This document shows, piece by piece, positions 1 to 5,539 of a stretch of 5,780 bases of DNA. The stretch is from Phycisphaerales bacterium (GTDB lineage Bacteria > Planctomycetota > Phycisphaerae > Phycisphaerales > UBA1924). The notes under the pieces were generated by a model, which had not been told where the DNA came from, made no database searches, and saw nothing but the letters and a program-made list of their open reading frames with translations. Location of the stretch: assembly GCA_030680655.1 (NCBI GenBank), contig JAUXUZ010000419.1:1-5780 (forward strand). The letters are read 5' to 3'. The translations under genes and the position numbers were made by a program. Numbering within the stretch: the first letter of the stretch is position 1; the number at the start of each line of letters is the position of its first letter.

Positions 1-91
1 TACCGATTACCGATTACCGATTACCGATTACCGATTACCGATTACCGATTACCGATTACCGATTACCGATTACCGATTACCGATTACCGAT
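1..91. repeat. Heptamer tandem array, 13 perfect copies of TACCGAT
   Basis: Thirteen identical head-to-tail copies of TACCGAT fill the first 91 bases. The array is already running at base 1, so its true left end and copy number are unknown. It stops four bases before the birA stop codon on the other strand. The unit is 43% GC in a much GC-richer surrounding. Because 7 is not a multiple of 3, the plus strand has no stop in any frame (it would read a repeating YRLPITD peptide), while the minus strand has a TAA once per unit, so every minus frame is closed every 21 bases. Perfect identity suggests recent expansion by slippage or an actively variable locus. It has no spacers, so it is not a CRISPR array. 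Function is unknown. Confidence 0.97.
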
Positions 92-95
92 GCCC

Positions 96-848
96 TTACC
101 CGACCTGATCCACCGAGCGCAGCACGCGTTGCTCGCCGTCGATGGTCGCGAGCAGGTTCCCCTCGTCGGTGATTCCGTCGATGCGGCCGAGCACGCGTGC
201 GCCGTCGGGGAGCGTGATCGGTACCGTTCGTCCAACGCCCCACAGGTGCGGGCGCACCATCGCGGCCACGAGCCCCGCGGGGTGCGCGATCGGCGCGACC
301 GCCTCGCCAATGCGCTCGGCGATCATCGTGAGGCTCACGTGGGCCAGTTTCGCGTCTACGTCCATGTTCATCAGCGTGCGCAGCGAGGTGGCTCGTTCAC
401 GCACACCCTCTCCAAGGTCCTTGGAGTCGATGTTCGCGTTGACACCCACGCCCACCAGCGCCACCGGCCCGTTGCCAGTGCCGACGACTTCGATGAGCAC
501 GCCCGCGAGTTTGAGATCGCCCGCCATCACGTCGTTGGGCCACTTGATGGTCAGTTGGGGCGCTTCTACCCCCATTTGCGCCGCCATGACGGCCCGGCAC
601 GTAGTCAGCACCCAGTCGGCGATGCACAGGGCGGTGTCGTCGTGCACGGTCTTGCGCCCTTGGTTCAGCATCACGGCGACGGTGAACCACCAGCCACCCC
701 GCGGGCTCGACCATGCCCGCCCGAGCCGACCGACCCCGCCGGTTTGCGTTTGCGCAATGACGACGAAGGGCGGATGTTCACCAGCGGCCAGCCGCCGGCG
801 GGCCTCGAGCATCGTTGAATCGACTGAATCAAGCTGGATCACGCGCAC
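96..848 (-). CDS. birA: Biotin--[acetyl-CoA-carboxylase] ligase (BirA), monofunctional class I
   Basis: This cytoplasmic enzyme activates biotin with ATP to biotinyl-5'-AMP and transfers it to the acceptor lysine of biotin carboxyl carrier domains. The 250-aa product starts directly in the catalytic domain (VIQLDSVDSTMLEA), so it lacks the N-terminal winged helix of bifunctional BirA repressors and should not bind DNA. Visible motifs are the biotinyl-AMP loop GGVGRLGRAW (residues 37-46), KWPND (102-106), KLAGVLIE (113-120, with the conserved active-site lysine K113) and GVGVNAN (133-139). A small C-terminal beta domain follows (about 205-248, PITLPDGARVLGRIDGITDEG). In the loop, the family's GRGRxGR is GGVGRLGR: R41 is kept but the preceding arginine is V39. 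The start is a GTG at 848, which overlaps the kinase gene by 10 bases. A second GTG two codons in (842-840) would give a classic GTGA stop/start overlap and is equally plausible. No clear Shine-Dalgarno sequence is seen, which favours translational coupling. The nearby acyl-CoA carboxylase is of the biotin-dependent type that BirA serves. Confidence 0.95.
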   Translation of the reverse strand: MRVIQLDSVDSTMLEARRRLAAGEHPPFVVIAQTQTGGVGRLGRAWSSPRGGWWFTVAVMLNQGRKTVHDDTALCIADWVLTTCRAVMAAQMGVEAPQLTIKWPNDVMAGDLKLAGVLIEVVGTGNGPVALVGVGVNANIDSKDLGEGVRERATSLRTLMNMDVDAKLAHVSLTMIAERIGEAVAPIAHPAGLVAAMVRPHLWGVGRTVPITLPDGARVLGRIDGITDEGNLLATIDGEQRVLRSVDQVG

Positions 849-2842
849 GGCACGAGGCTAGGCGGCGAGGTTCGCGTCGTGCCGCGCTTCTTGCCGCTGA
901 GCCACGCTTGCACGCTCTCGATCAGCAGCACGCGGTCGACCGGCTTGGTGAGGTAGTCGTCGCACCCGGAACGGATGCACCGATCGCGGTCGGCGGCCAT
1001 GGCGTGCGCGGTCAGCGCAACGATCGGCCCCTGGTACCCCTCCGACCGCAGCCGGCTGGTCGCCGAGTATCCGTCGAGCACCGGCATCTGCATGTCCATG
1101 AGGATCAGGCCAAACGGCGTCCCGTCTTTGAGCGCCGCGGTGGCGGCCTCGGCGGCGGCTGCCCCGTTGTCGGTCACGACGACCTCGGCGCCGGCGCGGC
1201 GCAGCAGCATGGAGATCAGGCGTTGATTGTCGATGCCGTCCTCGGCCAGCAGCACGCGCCCGCTCAGGCGCTGCGACTCCGCTTTGGCGAGGTTGAGCGG
1301 GCCCGCGGCACGGATGTTGCGCAGCTCGCCCGGGCCGTGCACGAGCGTTGAACCGGCAACCGCGCCCGCCGCAACGGTGACCGAGAAACGGCTCCCCTCG
1401 CCGGGCGTGCTCTCTACGGTCACGGTGCCGCCGAGGATCTCAGCCAGGTTCTTGCAGATCGCAAGACCAAGGCCCGTGCCGCCGAACCGGCGTGTTACCG
1501 AGTCGTCGGCCTGTTTGAACGGCTCAAAGAGCCTGCTCAGGTGCTCGGCCTTTACGCCGATGCCCGTGTCGATCACATCGACCTGCAGCAGCTGGCCGGT
1601 CGGGCAGTCCGCGTCGTCAACCATCTGGGCGACCATCCGCACGCCGCCAGACTCGGTGAACTTGATGGCGTTGCTGACCAGGTTGGTCAGCACCTGCTTG
1701 AGCCGGGTCGGGTCGGTGATCACCCTGTCGGGCAGCGGTGAGGCGAATTCGACGCCGAAGGCGATCCCCTTCTCCAGCGCCTTGCCGCGCAGCAGCGACG
1801 CGACCTCCTGCACGATGCTGCCGGGTGCGCACTCGATCAGCTCCGGTGTCAGGCGCCCGGCCTCGATCTTCGAGAGGTCGAGGATGTCGTTGATCAGCGC
1901 CAGCAGGTGGTGCCCGCTGCGCCGGATCGTCTGCACGCAGTCCATGCGGTCCGCGGCCGACTGGCTGGGTTCCAGCAGCATGTCGCCGTACCCGATGATC
2001 GCGGTCATCGGCGTGCGGATCTCGTGGCTCATGTTCGCCAGGAAGTCGCTCTTGGCGTGGTTGGCACGCTCGGCCTCAAGGCCCGCGGCCTCGAGCTGCC
2101 GGGTCCGGGCGGCCAGCTCATCGGCGTGCCTCTGCAGCGTCGCCTTGGCGGCACGCAGCTCCTCATTCGATCGGCGCAGCGAGGCGTCGTGCTCCTGCTG
2201 ATCGGTCACATCAACGATGGCCGCGACGTACCCGCCCGCGCCGCCGGTGTGGACGATCGGCACGGCGTCGATGTTCACCCAGCGGACGGTGCCGTCGGCG
2301 TGCGTGTAGCGAGCGGCGCTGCGGTAGGGCGACCCTGCGGCGCACGCGCTGGCCCACTCTTCGCGGACGCGGGCGACGTCATCGGCGTGCAGGGCCCTTG
2401 CCCACCCCTCGCCCATCGCCTCTTCGCCGGTGAGCCCGCTGATCCGCTGATAGGCACGGTTGGTCCGGACACACCGGCCGTCGACCGAGGTGATGCACAG
2501 ACCGATCGGCGCATTGTCAAGAAGCGTGGTGAGCTGGGCCTCGCTCCGGATGGAGCTGAGGACCGAGTCCTCCACATTCTGGGCGCTCTGCACCTCGCGC
2601 CGGCGCACGCGGAAGATCGCCAACCCGAACCCGGCGCTGAGGATAAACGCCGGGATCAACCCGGCCAGGATCCCCCGCTGCCAATACTCGGAGCTTTGAG
2701 CGTTGACGCCCGCAGCGGACAGCGAGCCGATGCACGCAAGCCAGCAGCCGGCCAGTAGCGCACCTCCCGAAACAAACGCAGACTCCCACGCCCGACGGGG
2801 CGAGGACAACGACGTCAGCTTGTAGATGTGGCGATTCGACAT
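839..2842 (-). CDS. Membrane-bound PAS hybrid histidine kinase (HisKA-HATPase-REC)
   Basis: A hybrid sensor kinase of 667 aa from the ATG at 2842. Two hydrophobic segments (about residues 23-45 and 58-78) flank a short external loop of about 12 residues, so sensing is probably membrane-internal or through the cytoplasmic PAS domain (about 102-215, ending DVTDQQEHDASL). A coiled coil (about 216-265) leads into HisKA with phospho-accepting H273 in SHEIRTP. The HATPase domain has the N-box (NLVSNAIKFT, 387-396), DTGIGV (425-430), LFEPFKQ (438-444) and GGTGLGL (454-460). After a linker comes a receiver domain with acidic E534/D535, phospho-acceptor D583 in LMDMQMP, T611 and K633 in LTKP. All catalytic residues are present. 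There is no HPt domain and no output domain, so the phosphate would pass to a separate HPt protein, or the REC domain acts as an internal regulator. The open frame extends to a GTG at 2926, but those 28 extra residues look unlike a signal or membrane segment, so the ATG is preferred; neither start has a strong ribosome site. The signal is unknown. Confidence 0.93.
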   Translation of the reverse strand: MSNRHIYKLTSLSSPRRAWESAFVSGGALLAGCWLACIGSLSAAGVNAQSSEYWQRGILAGLIPAFILSAGFGLAIFRVRRREVQSAQNVEDSVLSSIRSEAQLTTLLDNAPIGLCITSVDGRCVRTNRAYQRISGLTGEEAMGEGWARALHADDVARVREEWASACAAGSPYRSAARYTHADGTVRWVNIDAVPIVHTGGAGGYVAAIVDVTDQQEHDASLRRSNEELRAAKATLQRHADELAARTRQLEAAGLEAERANHAKSDFLANMSHEIRTPMTAIIGYGDMLLEPSQSAADRMDCVQTIRRSGHHLLALINDILDLSKIEAGRLTPELIECAPGSIVQEVASLLRGKALEKGIAFGVEFASPLPDRVITDPTRLKQVLTNLVSNAIKFTESGGVRMVAQMVDDADCPTGQLLQVDVIDTGIGVKAEHLSRLFEPFKQADDSVTRRFGGTGLGLAICKNLAEILGGTVTVESTPGEGSRFSVTVAAGAVAGSTLVHGPGELRNIRAAGPLNLAKAESQRLSGRVLLAEDGIDNQRLISMLLRRAGAEVVVTDNGAAAAEAATAALKDGTPFGLILMDMQMPVLDGYSATSRLRSEGYQGPIVALTAHAMAADRDRCIRSGCDDYLTKPVDRVLLIESVQAWLSGKKRGTTRTSPPSLVPCA

Positions 2843-3003
2843 GATGAGGCGACGCGGTCCGGCGCAAGTGGGTGTGCCGACCGCGCACTTAAATCGTCCG
2901 AATTCACCCCAATGTTGACGGCCCACGGAAGTTCAGGCCGCTTAGGGGAAATTTCCGGTCGGACATGCGTGATCGTGCGAGGGGGTGGCGGCTTATCGGT
3001 CCG
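2843..3003. other. Intergenic gap between carboxylase and kinase genes
   Basis: A 161-bp gap between two genes on the minus strand. It contains the short perfect palindrome GGAAATTTCC at 2947-2956. I see no convincing sigma70-type promoter and no hairpin followed by a T-run on the minus strand. Whether the kinase and birA share a transcript with the carboxylase therefore cannot be decided from the sequence; a gap this long allows an independent promoter. Confidence 0.5.
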
Positions 3004-4749
3004 TCAAGTCTGCAGAACGCCGGTGCGGAACGGACGCGAATAGTCCCAGTTCTCTGCCGCCCGCAGGGCCGCGTCGAGTTCCGCGCGGGTGTCGGCCGGG
3101 TCGATCAGGCGGTCAACCCACCCGCGGGCCGCGCCGTGGCGGATATCGGCCTGGGCGGTGTACCCCGCGTGCACGGCGTCGAGGATTTGCTTGTGCGTCT
3201 CGGGGTCGATCACCTCGCCCTTGCGCTCGCGTGACTTCTCTTCGATCATCGCCAGCACGCCGGTGGCCTGGTTGGCCCCCATGACGGCGCAGCGGGCGTT
3301 GGGCCACGCCAGCGAGATGAACTGGTCGAACGCCCGCCCGCACATGGCGTAGTTGCCCGCGCCGTAGCTGCTGCCGGTGATCAGCACGATCTTGGGCACC
3401 ACGCAGTTGGCCATCGCGTTGACCATCTTCGCGCCGGCGCGGATGATGCCCCCCTGCTCGCTCTCCTTGCCCACCATGAACCCGCTGGTGTCGTGGATGA
3501 ACACGATCGGAATCTTTCGCTGATTGCAGTCCATGATGAACCGCGCGGCCTTCTCCGCCGAATCTTCGTAGATCACCCCGCCCATCTGCACCTGGCCCTG
3601 CCCCGACTTGCTCACCTTCTTCTGGTTGGCGCAGATGCCGCAGGCACGCCCGCCGATGCGGGCGTAGCCGCAGACGATCGATTGGCCGTACTCGGCCTTG
3701 TACTCATCGAAGTCGGGCCGTGTACCCCCACGCTCCGCGTGGGGCTCGCTCTCCCCACGCGGAGCGTGGGGGTACCCATCGACGAAGCAGGCGATCAGAT
3801 CGCGGACGTCGTACTGGGCACCCAGCTTGTCGCTGAAGAGGGTGAAGAGGTCGCTGCCAGGTCGCACGCTCGAATAGGTCGTAGGGGTCTCATAGGACCT
3901 ATTGGACCCATACTTGCCCATCAGCGATCGCAGCCGCGCGATGCACGCCGGGTCGTCCTTCTCACGGAAGTCGATCGTGCCGCTGATGGCCGCGTGCATC
4001 TTTGCTCCGCCCAGGTCCTCGTCGGTCACGCTCTGCCCGATGGCGGCCTTCACGAGCGCGGGACCTGCGAGGTAGAGCCCCGAGCCGTCGGTCATCAGCA
4101 GCGTGTCGCACAGCACGGGCAGGTACCCGCCGCCGGCGACGCAGAACCCCATGATCGCCGCGATCTGCGGGATGCCCTCGGCCGAGATCACGGCGTTGTT
4201 GCGGAAGATGCGCCCGAAATCGTCGGTGTCGGGGAAGACGTCCTCCTGCATCGGCAGAAAGACGCCCGCCGAGTCGACGAGGTAGATCAGCGGCAGGCGG
4301 GCCGCCATCGCGATCGTCTGTGCCCGGATGATCTTCTTGCACGTCATCGGGAAGAACGCGCCGGCCTTCACCGTCGCGTCGTTGGCGATGATCATGCAGT
4401 CGGTGCCCGACACGCGCCCGATGCCGGTGATCACGCCCGCCGCCGGCGCACCACCCTGGTCGCCGTACATCCCCCACGCGGCCCACATCCCAAGCTCCAT
4501 GAAGCGGGCGGTTCCGCCCGCGGGGAGCACACCGTTGAGCTTCGCCGGGTCGGAGTGTGTGGCGCCGTCGACCAGAAGCTCGACGCGCTCACGCGCGGTG
4601 AGCCGCCCCTTCTCGTGCTGGCGTGCCACCGCGCCCTTGCCCCCGCCAGAGCGGATCAGCTGCTCGTCGATGCGGTAGAGGTCGGTCAGCTCCTTGAGCG
4701 AGAGCCCGGCCTGCTGCGCGAGAGTGGGGGAGGCGGTGGGGGTAGCCAT
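3004..4749 (-). CDS. Acyl-CoA carboxylase carboxyltransferase (beta) subunit, MccB-like
   Basis: This is the carboxyltransferase half of a biotin-dependent acyl-CoA carboxylase: it moves the carboxyl group from carboxybiotin on the partner subunit to an acyl-CoA. The 581 aa show the two-lobed crotonase-like fold. The N lobe (about 40-275) has GRLTARERVELLVDG (48-62), NDATVKAGAFFP (123-134), DSAGVFLPMQEDVFPD (159-174) and the oxyanion region FCVAGGGYLPVL (202-213). The C lobe (about 345-575) has DTSGFMVG (420-427), SSYGAGNYAMCGRAF (460-474), AWPNARCAVMG (481-491) and DPADTR (550-555). The SYGAGNYxMCGRA and LAGPALVKAAIG (228-239) signatures resemble methylcrotonyl-CoA carboxylase beta rather than propionyl-CoA carboxylase beta; the exact substrate (methylcrotonyl-, geranyl- or another acyl-CoA) is not certain. 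It is longer than the usual roughly 530-aa family size, partly because of an N-terminal extension and an 18-codon palindromic insertion (residues 326-343) just before the C lobe. A GAGGAA ribosome site 11 bases upstream supports the start. The biotin carboxylase/BCCP subunit is not in the window. Confidence 0.93.
   Translation of the reverse strand: MATPTASPTLAQQAGLSLKELTDLYRIDEQLIRSGGGKGAVARQHEKGRLTARERVELLVDGATHSDPAKLNGVLPAGGTARFMELGMWAAWGMYGDQGGAPAAGVITGIGRVSGTDCMIIANDATVKAGAFFPMTCKKIIRAQTIAMAARLPLIYLVDSAGVFLPMQEDVFPDTDDFGRIFRNNAVISAEGIPQIAAIMGFCVAGGGYLPVLCDTLLMTDGSGLYLAGPALVKAAIGQSVTDEDLGGAKMHAAISGTIDFREKDDPACIARLRSLMGKYGSNRSYETPTTYSSVRPGSDLFTLFSDKLGAQYDVRDLIACFVDGYPHAPRGESEPHAERGGTRPDFDEYKAEYGQSIVCGYARIGGRACGICANQKKVSKSGQGQVQMGGVIYEDSAEKAARFIMDCNQRKIPIVFIHDTSGFMVGKESEQGGIIRAGAKMVNAMANCVVPKIVLITGSSYGAGNYAMCGRAFDQFISLAWPNARCAVMGANQATGVLAMIEEKSRERKGEVIDPETHKQILDAVHAGYTAQADIRHGAARGWVDRLIDPADTRAELDAALRAAENWDYSRPFRTGVLQT
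3722..3775. repeat. 54-bp nested palindrome inserted in frame in the carboxylase gene
   Basis: A perfect 23-bp inverted repeat (3722-3744 and 3753-3775, beginning and ending GTAC) surrounds an 8-base loop, CTCGCTCT. Each arm is itself palindromic: CCCCACGC-TCC-GCGTGGGG at 3726-3744 and CCCCACGC-GGA-GCGTGGGG at 3753-3771. The block can therefore fold as one long hairpin or as two 8-bp hairpins. It is exactly 54 bases, or 18 codons, and keeps the host frame open. On the minus strand it encodes about YPHAPRGESEPHAERGGT, which shows a visible internal peptide repeat (PHAPRGE/PHAERGG). From memory of MccB-type proteins, the neighbouring VDG and FDEYKAxYG segments are normally separated by only a residue or two, so this block reads as an insertion. 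No target-site duplication is evident. It is 76% GC. Confidence 0.9.
3873..3912. repeat. Low-GC repeat-like patch in the carboxylase linker
   Basis: AATAGGTC (3873-3880) is repeated in inverted orientation as GACCTATT (3896-3903) with a 15-base spacer. Overlapping this are two adjacent 9-base near-repeats on the plus strand, CATAGGACC (3891-3899) and TATTGGACC (3900-3908), followed by CATA. The patch is about 48% GC in a gene that is otherwise strongly GC-rich. It encodes the stretch around residues 280-293 of the carboxylase (SNRSYETPTTYSS), in the variable linker between the two lobes. It could be a decayed repeat element, or only a linker with relaxed composition. Confidence 0.5.
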
Positions 4750-4760
4750 GGTGGTACGGG

Positions 4761-4766
4761 TTCCTC
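4761..4766 (-). promoter_or_regulatory. Ribosome binding site of the carboxylase gene
   Basis: GAGGAA on the minus strand lies 11 bases before the ATG at 4749. It is a good Shine-Dalgarno match at slightly long spacing and supports this start for the carboxylase subunit. Confidence 0.7.
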
Positions 4767-4806
4767 GAGAGTGCAGAGCATAGAGCCACCGCGCTTATCC
4801 TTCAGC

Positions 4807-5232
4807 GTGAAGAGCCAGCCCATCACCGCCGCCGAACAGGCCCATATCGACGAGGCGCTCGCGGCCTTTGTTCAACTCGCCGACGATGCAGGCCTGCGCG
4901 ACGACGAGTTCAGCATGGATACGCCCGAGCTCGCCGACGAATTGCTGGTGCGGTGGGCCGCGGAACCGCCGCGGGCGCGCCTGCCGGAGGAGGTCGTCGC
5001 GACGATCATCGGTGCGGCGGTGGGTGAGTACCTGCGTGAGCTGCTGCGGGTAACCTGGGCAAGCGCCTCTGTCGGGACGGAGCGATCGGTCGGGCTCGCG
5101 ACAGAGGAAACCGGCGAGCCGGTGTTTTCACCGTTTGACGCGGTGCGCGAGGGTCTCTCGCAGGCATCGGAGGGGTTCGTGCACGACCTGCTTGAGGATG
5201 TGGCCGCGGAGTGGGGAAAACTGCGTCGATAG
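4807..5232 (+). CDS. Uncharacterised 141-aa acidic protein, possibly DUF3806-like
   Basis: A small soluble acidic protein of 141 aa from a GTG start (MKSQPITAAEQAHIDEAL), with no signal peptide or membrane segment. The N-terminal 50 residues look helical. The middle and C-terminal part, IIGAAVGEYLRELLRVTWASASVGTERSVGLATEETGEPVFSPFDAVREGL (about 67-117), has the layout helix, Trp-containing strand, then a 'Phe-x-Pro-Phe-x-x-Val' turn that recalls DUF3806-type domains; this resemblance is from memory and unproven. Codon use is GC-rich at third positions like its neighbours, which supports a real gene. The same frame stays open far upstream as antisense of the carboxylase gene, but that part is a shadow, and the GTG just after the divergent gap is the natural start. 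No clear Shine-Dalgarno precedes it, so the message may be leaderless. It is divergent from the carboxylase with only 57 bp between the starts. Function unknown. Confidence 0.75.
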   Translation: MKSQPITAAEQAHIDEALAAFVQLADDAGLRDDEFSMDTPELADELLVRWAAEPPRARLPEEVVATIIGAAVGEYLRELLRVTWASASVGTERSVGLATEETGEPVFSPFDAVREGLSQASEGFVHDLLEDVAAEWGKLRR

Positions 5233-5274
5233 GGCCTTTGGGGGCGATCAGGGCGGGTTTTTTGAAACTGTAAG

Positions 5275-5291
5275 TCCTTGCGCCGCAAGGA
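5275..5291 (+). other. Hairpin, TCCTTGCG-C-CGCAAGGA; weak terminator candidate
   Basis: A perfect palindrome with 8-bp arms around one central C; as RNA it would form a TCCTTG/CAAGGA stem with a CGCCG loop. It lies 43 bases after the stop codon of the 141-aa gene. It is not followed by a T-run on either strand, and the nearest T-run (5258-5263) precedes it, so it is not a classical intrinsic terminator. It may stabilise the 3' end of the upstream message or be a protein-binding site. Confidence 0.4.
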
Positions 5292-5318
5292 ATTGGGAAA
5301 AGTTATGCACAATCAGCA

Positions 5319-5343
5319 CCCGAACACTTGACGCCTGTTCGGG
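5319..5343. promoter_or_regulatory. Inverted repeat CCCGAACA-N9-TGTTCGGG, likely operator
   Basis: A perfect inverted repeat with 8-base arms (5319-5326 and 5336-5343) and a 9-base spacer. The -35 hexamer TTGACG sits entirely in the spacer, so a dimeric protein bound here would block RNA polymerase. The CGAAC/GTTCG half-sites recall LexA boxes of Gram-positive type, but those have a 4-base spacer rather than the 11 bases between CGAAC and GTTCG here. The cognate regulator is not identifiable. Confidence 0.55.
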
Positions 5344-5355
5344 ACTTGATATGCT
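5328..5355 (+). promoter_or_regulatory. Sigma70-type promoter for the downstream gene
   Basis: TTGACG (5328-5333) and TATGCT (5350-5355) are separated by 16 bases, a good match to the housekeeping consensus. Transcription would start near 5362, giving a leader of about 178 bases before the gene at 5540. The inverted repeat at 5319-5343 overlaps the -35 box. Confidence 0.65.
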
Positions 5356-5395
5356 TATCGGGTCAGGCCAACGCCCGGCGCGTCCCTGATAGGTC

Positions 5396-5480
5396 TGGCT
5401 TCCGCATGTGCTGAAGCCAACCGCCCTCGCCGGTCCCCGGGTCGCCTGCGACCGGGTGGAACCGGGCCCTTCGCAAGAAG
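5396..5480 (+). other. Structured mRNA leader with three hairpins
   Basis: Downstream of the predicted promoter, three consecutive hairpins can be read directly. The first is TGGCTTC/GAAGCCA with a 10-base loop (5396-5419). The second is CCC plus GGTCG paired with CGACC plus GGG around a CCTG loop, with one bulged G (5436-5456). The third is CTTC-GCAA-GAAG, closed by a GNRA-type tetraloop (5469-5480). The leader does not match a riboswitch class that I recognise. It may be a cis-regulatory RNA or simply a GC-rich leader that folds by chance. Confidence 0.4.
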
Positions 5481-5526
5481 CCGCCCGCCCCTCCACACCG
5501 CCCCCGCAGCCACGCACCGGCAATCG

Positions 5527-5534
5527 AAAGGTGG
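5527..5534 (+). promoter_or_regulatory. Ribosome binding site, AAAGGTGG
   Basis: A purine-rich Shine-Dalgarno-like sequence five bases before the ATG at 5540. It is the best ribosome site among the plus-strand genes of the window and fixes the start of the last gene. Confidence 0.7.
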
Positions 5535-5539
5535 CTCAT

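Larger units (their letters stand above)
5233..5539. other. Intergenic regulatory region, 307 bp
   Basis: This stretch has no gene I can support. In order it holds a T-run at 5258-5263 shortly after the upstream stop codon (without a proper preceding stem), a 17-base palindrome at 5275-5291, a TTATGCACA match to the DnaA-box consensus at 5303-5311, and an 8-9-8 inverted repeat over a sigma70-like promoter at 5319-5355. Then comes a leader of roughly 178 bases with several hairpins that ends in a good ribosome site. The 3' part (about 5420-5520) is C-rich. Confidence 0.7.

Noticed and set aside
1..91. CRISPR array or telomere-like end
   Set aside because: The heptamers are contiguous without spacers, and nothing shows this is a natural linear end rather than the window edge.
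90..861. Two plus-strand open frames over birA
   Set aside because: They are antisense shadows of a clearly conserved biotin ligase and show no recognisable domain.
2843..2926. Extended start of the histidine kinase at the GTG at 2926
   Set aside because: The frame is open, but the extra 28 residues resemble no domain and the ATG at 2842 gives a normal short N-terminus before the first membrane segment. No ribosome site favours the longer form.
2947..2956. GGAAATTTCC palindrome as operator or terminator between carboxylase and kinase
   Set aside because: Ten bases of symmetry alone are weak, with no T-run after it and no promoter boxes placed around it.
3493..4806. Long plus-strand open frame running antisense through the carboxylase gene into the 141-aa gene
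   Set aside because: The minus-strand carboxylase has all family motifs. The antisense peptide is low-complexity, Arg/His/Asp/Val-rich, as expected of a shadow frame in GC-rich DNA. Only the part from 4807 is a plausible gene.
5248..5263. Intrinsic terminator of the 141-aa gene at the T-run
   Set aside because: The GC-rich bases before the six Ts do not form a self-complementary stem.
5303..5311. TTATGCACA as a DnaA box or part of a replication origin
   Set aside because: It fits the TTATNCACA consensus, but it is a single site with no box cluster, no clear AT-rich unwinding region and no dnaA/dnaN neighbours. It is probably chance.
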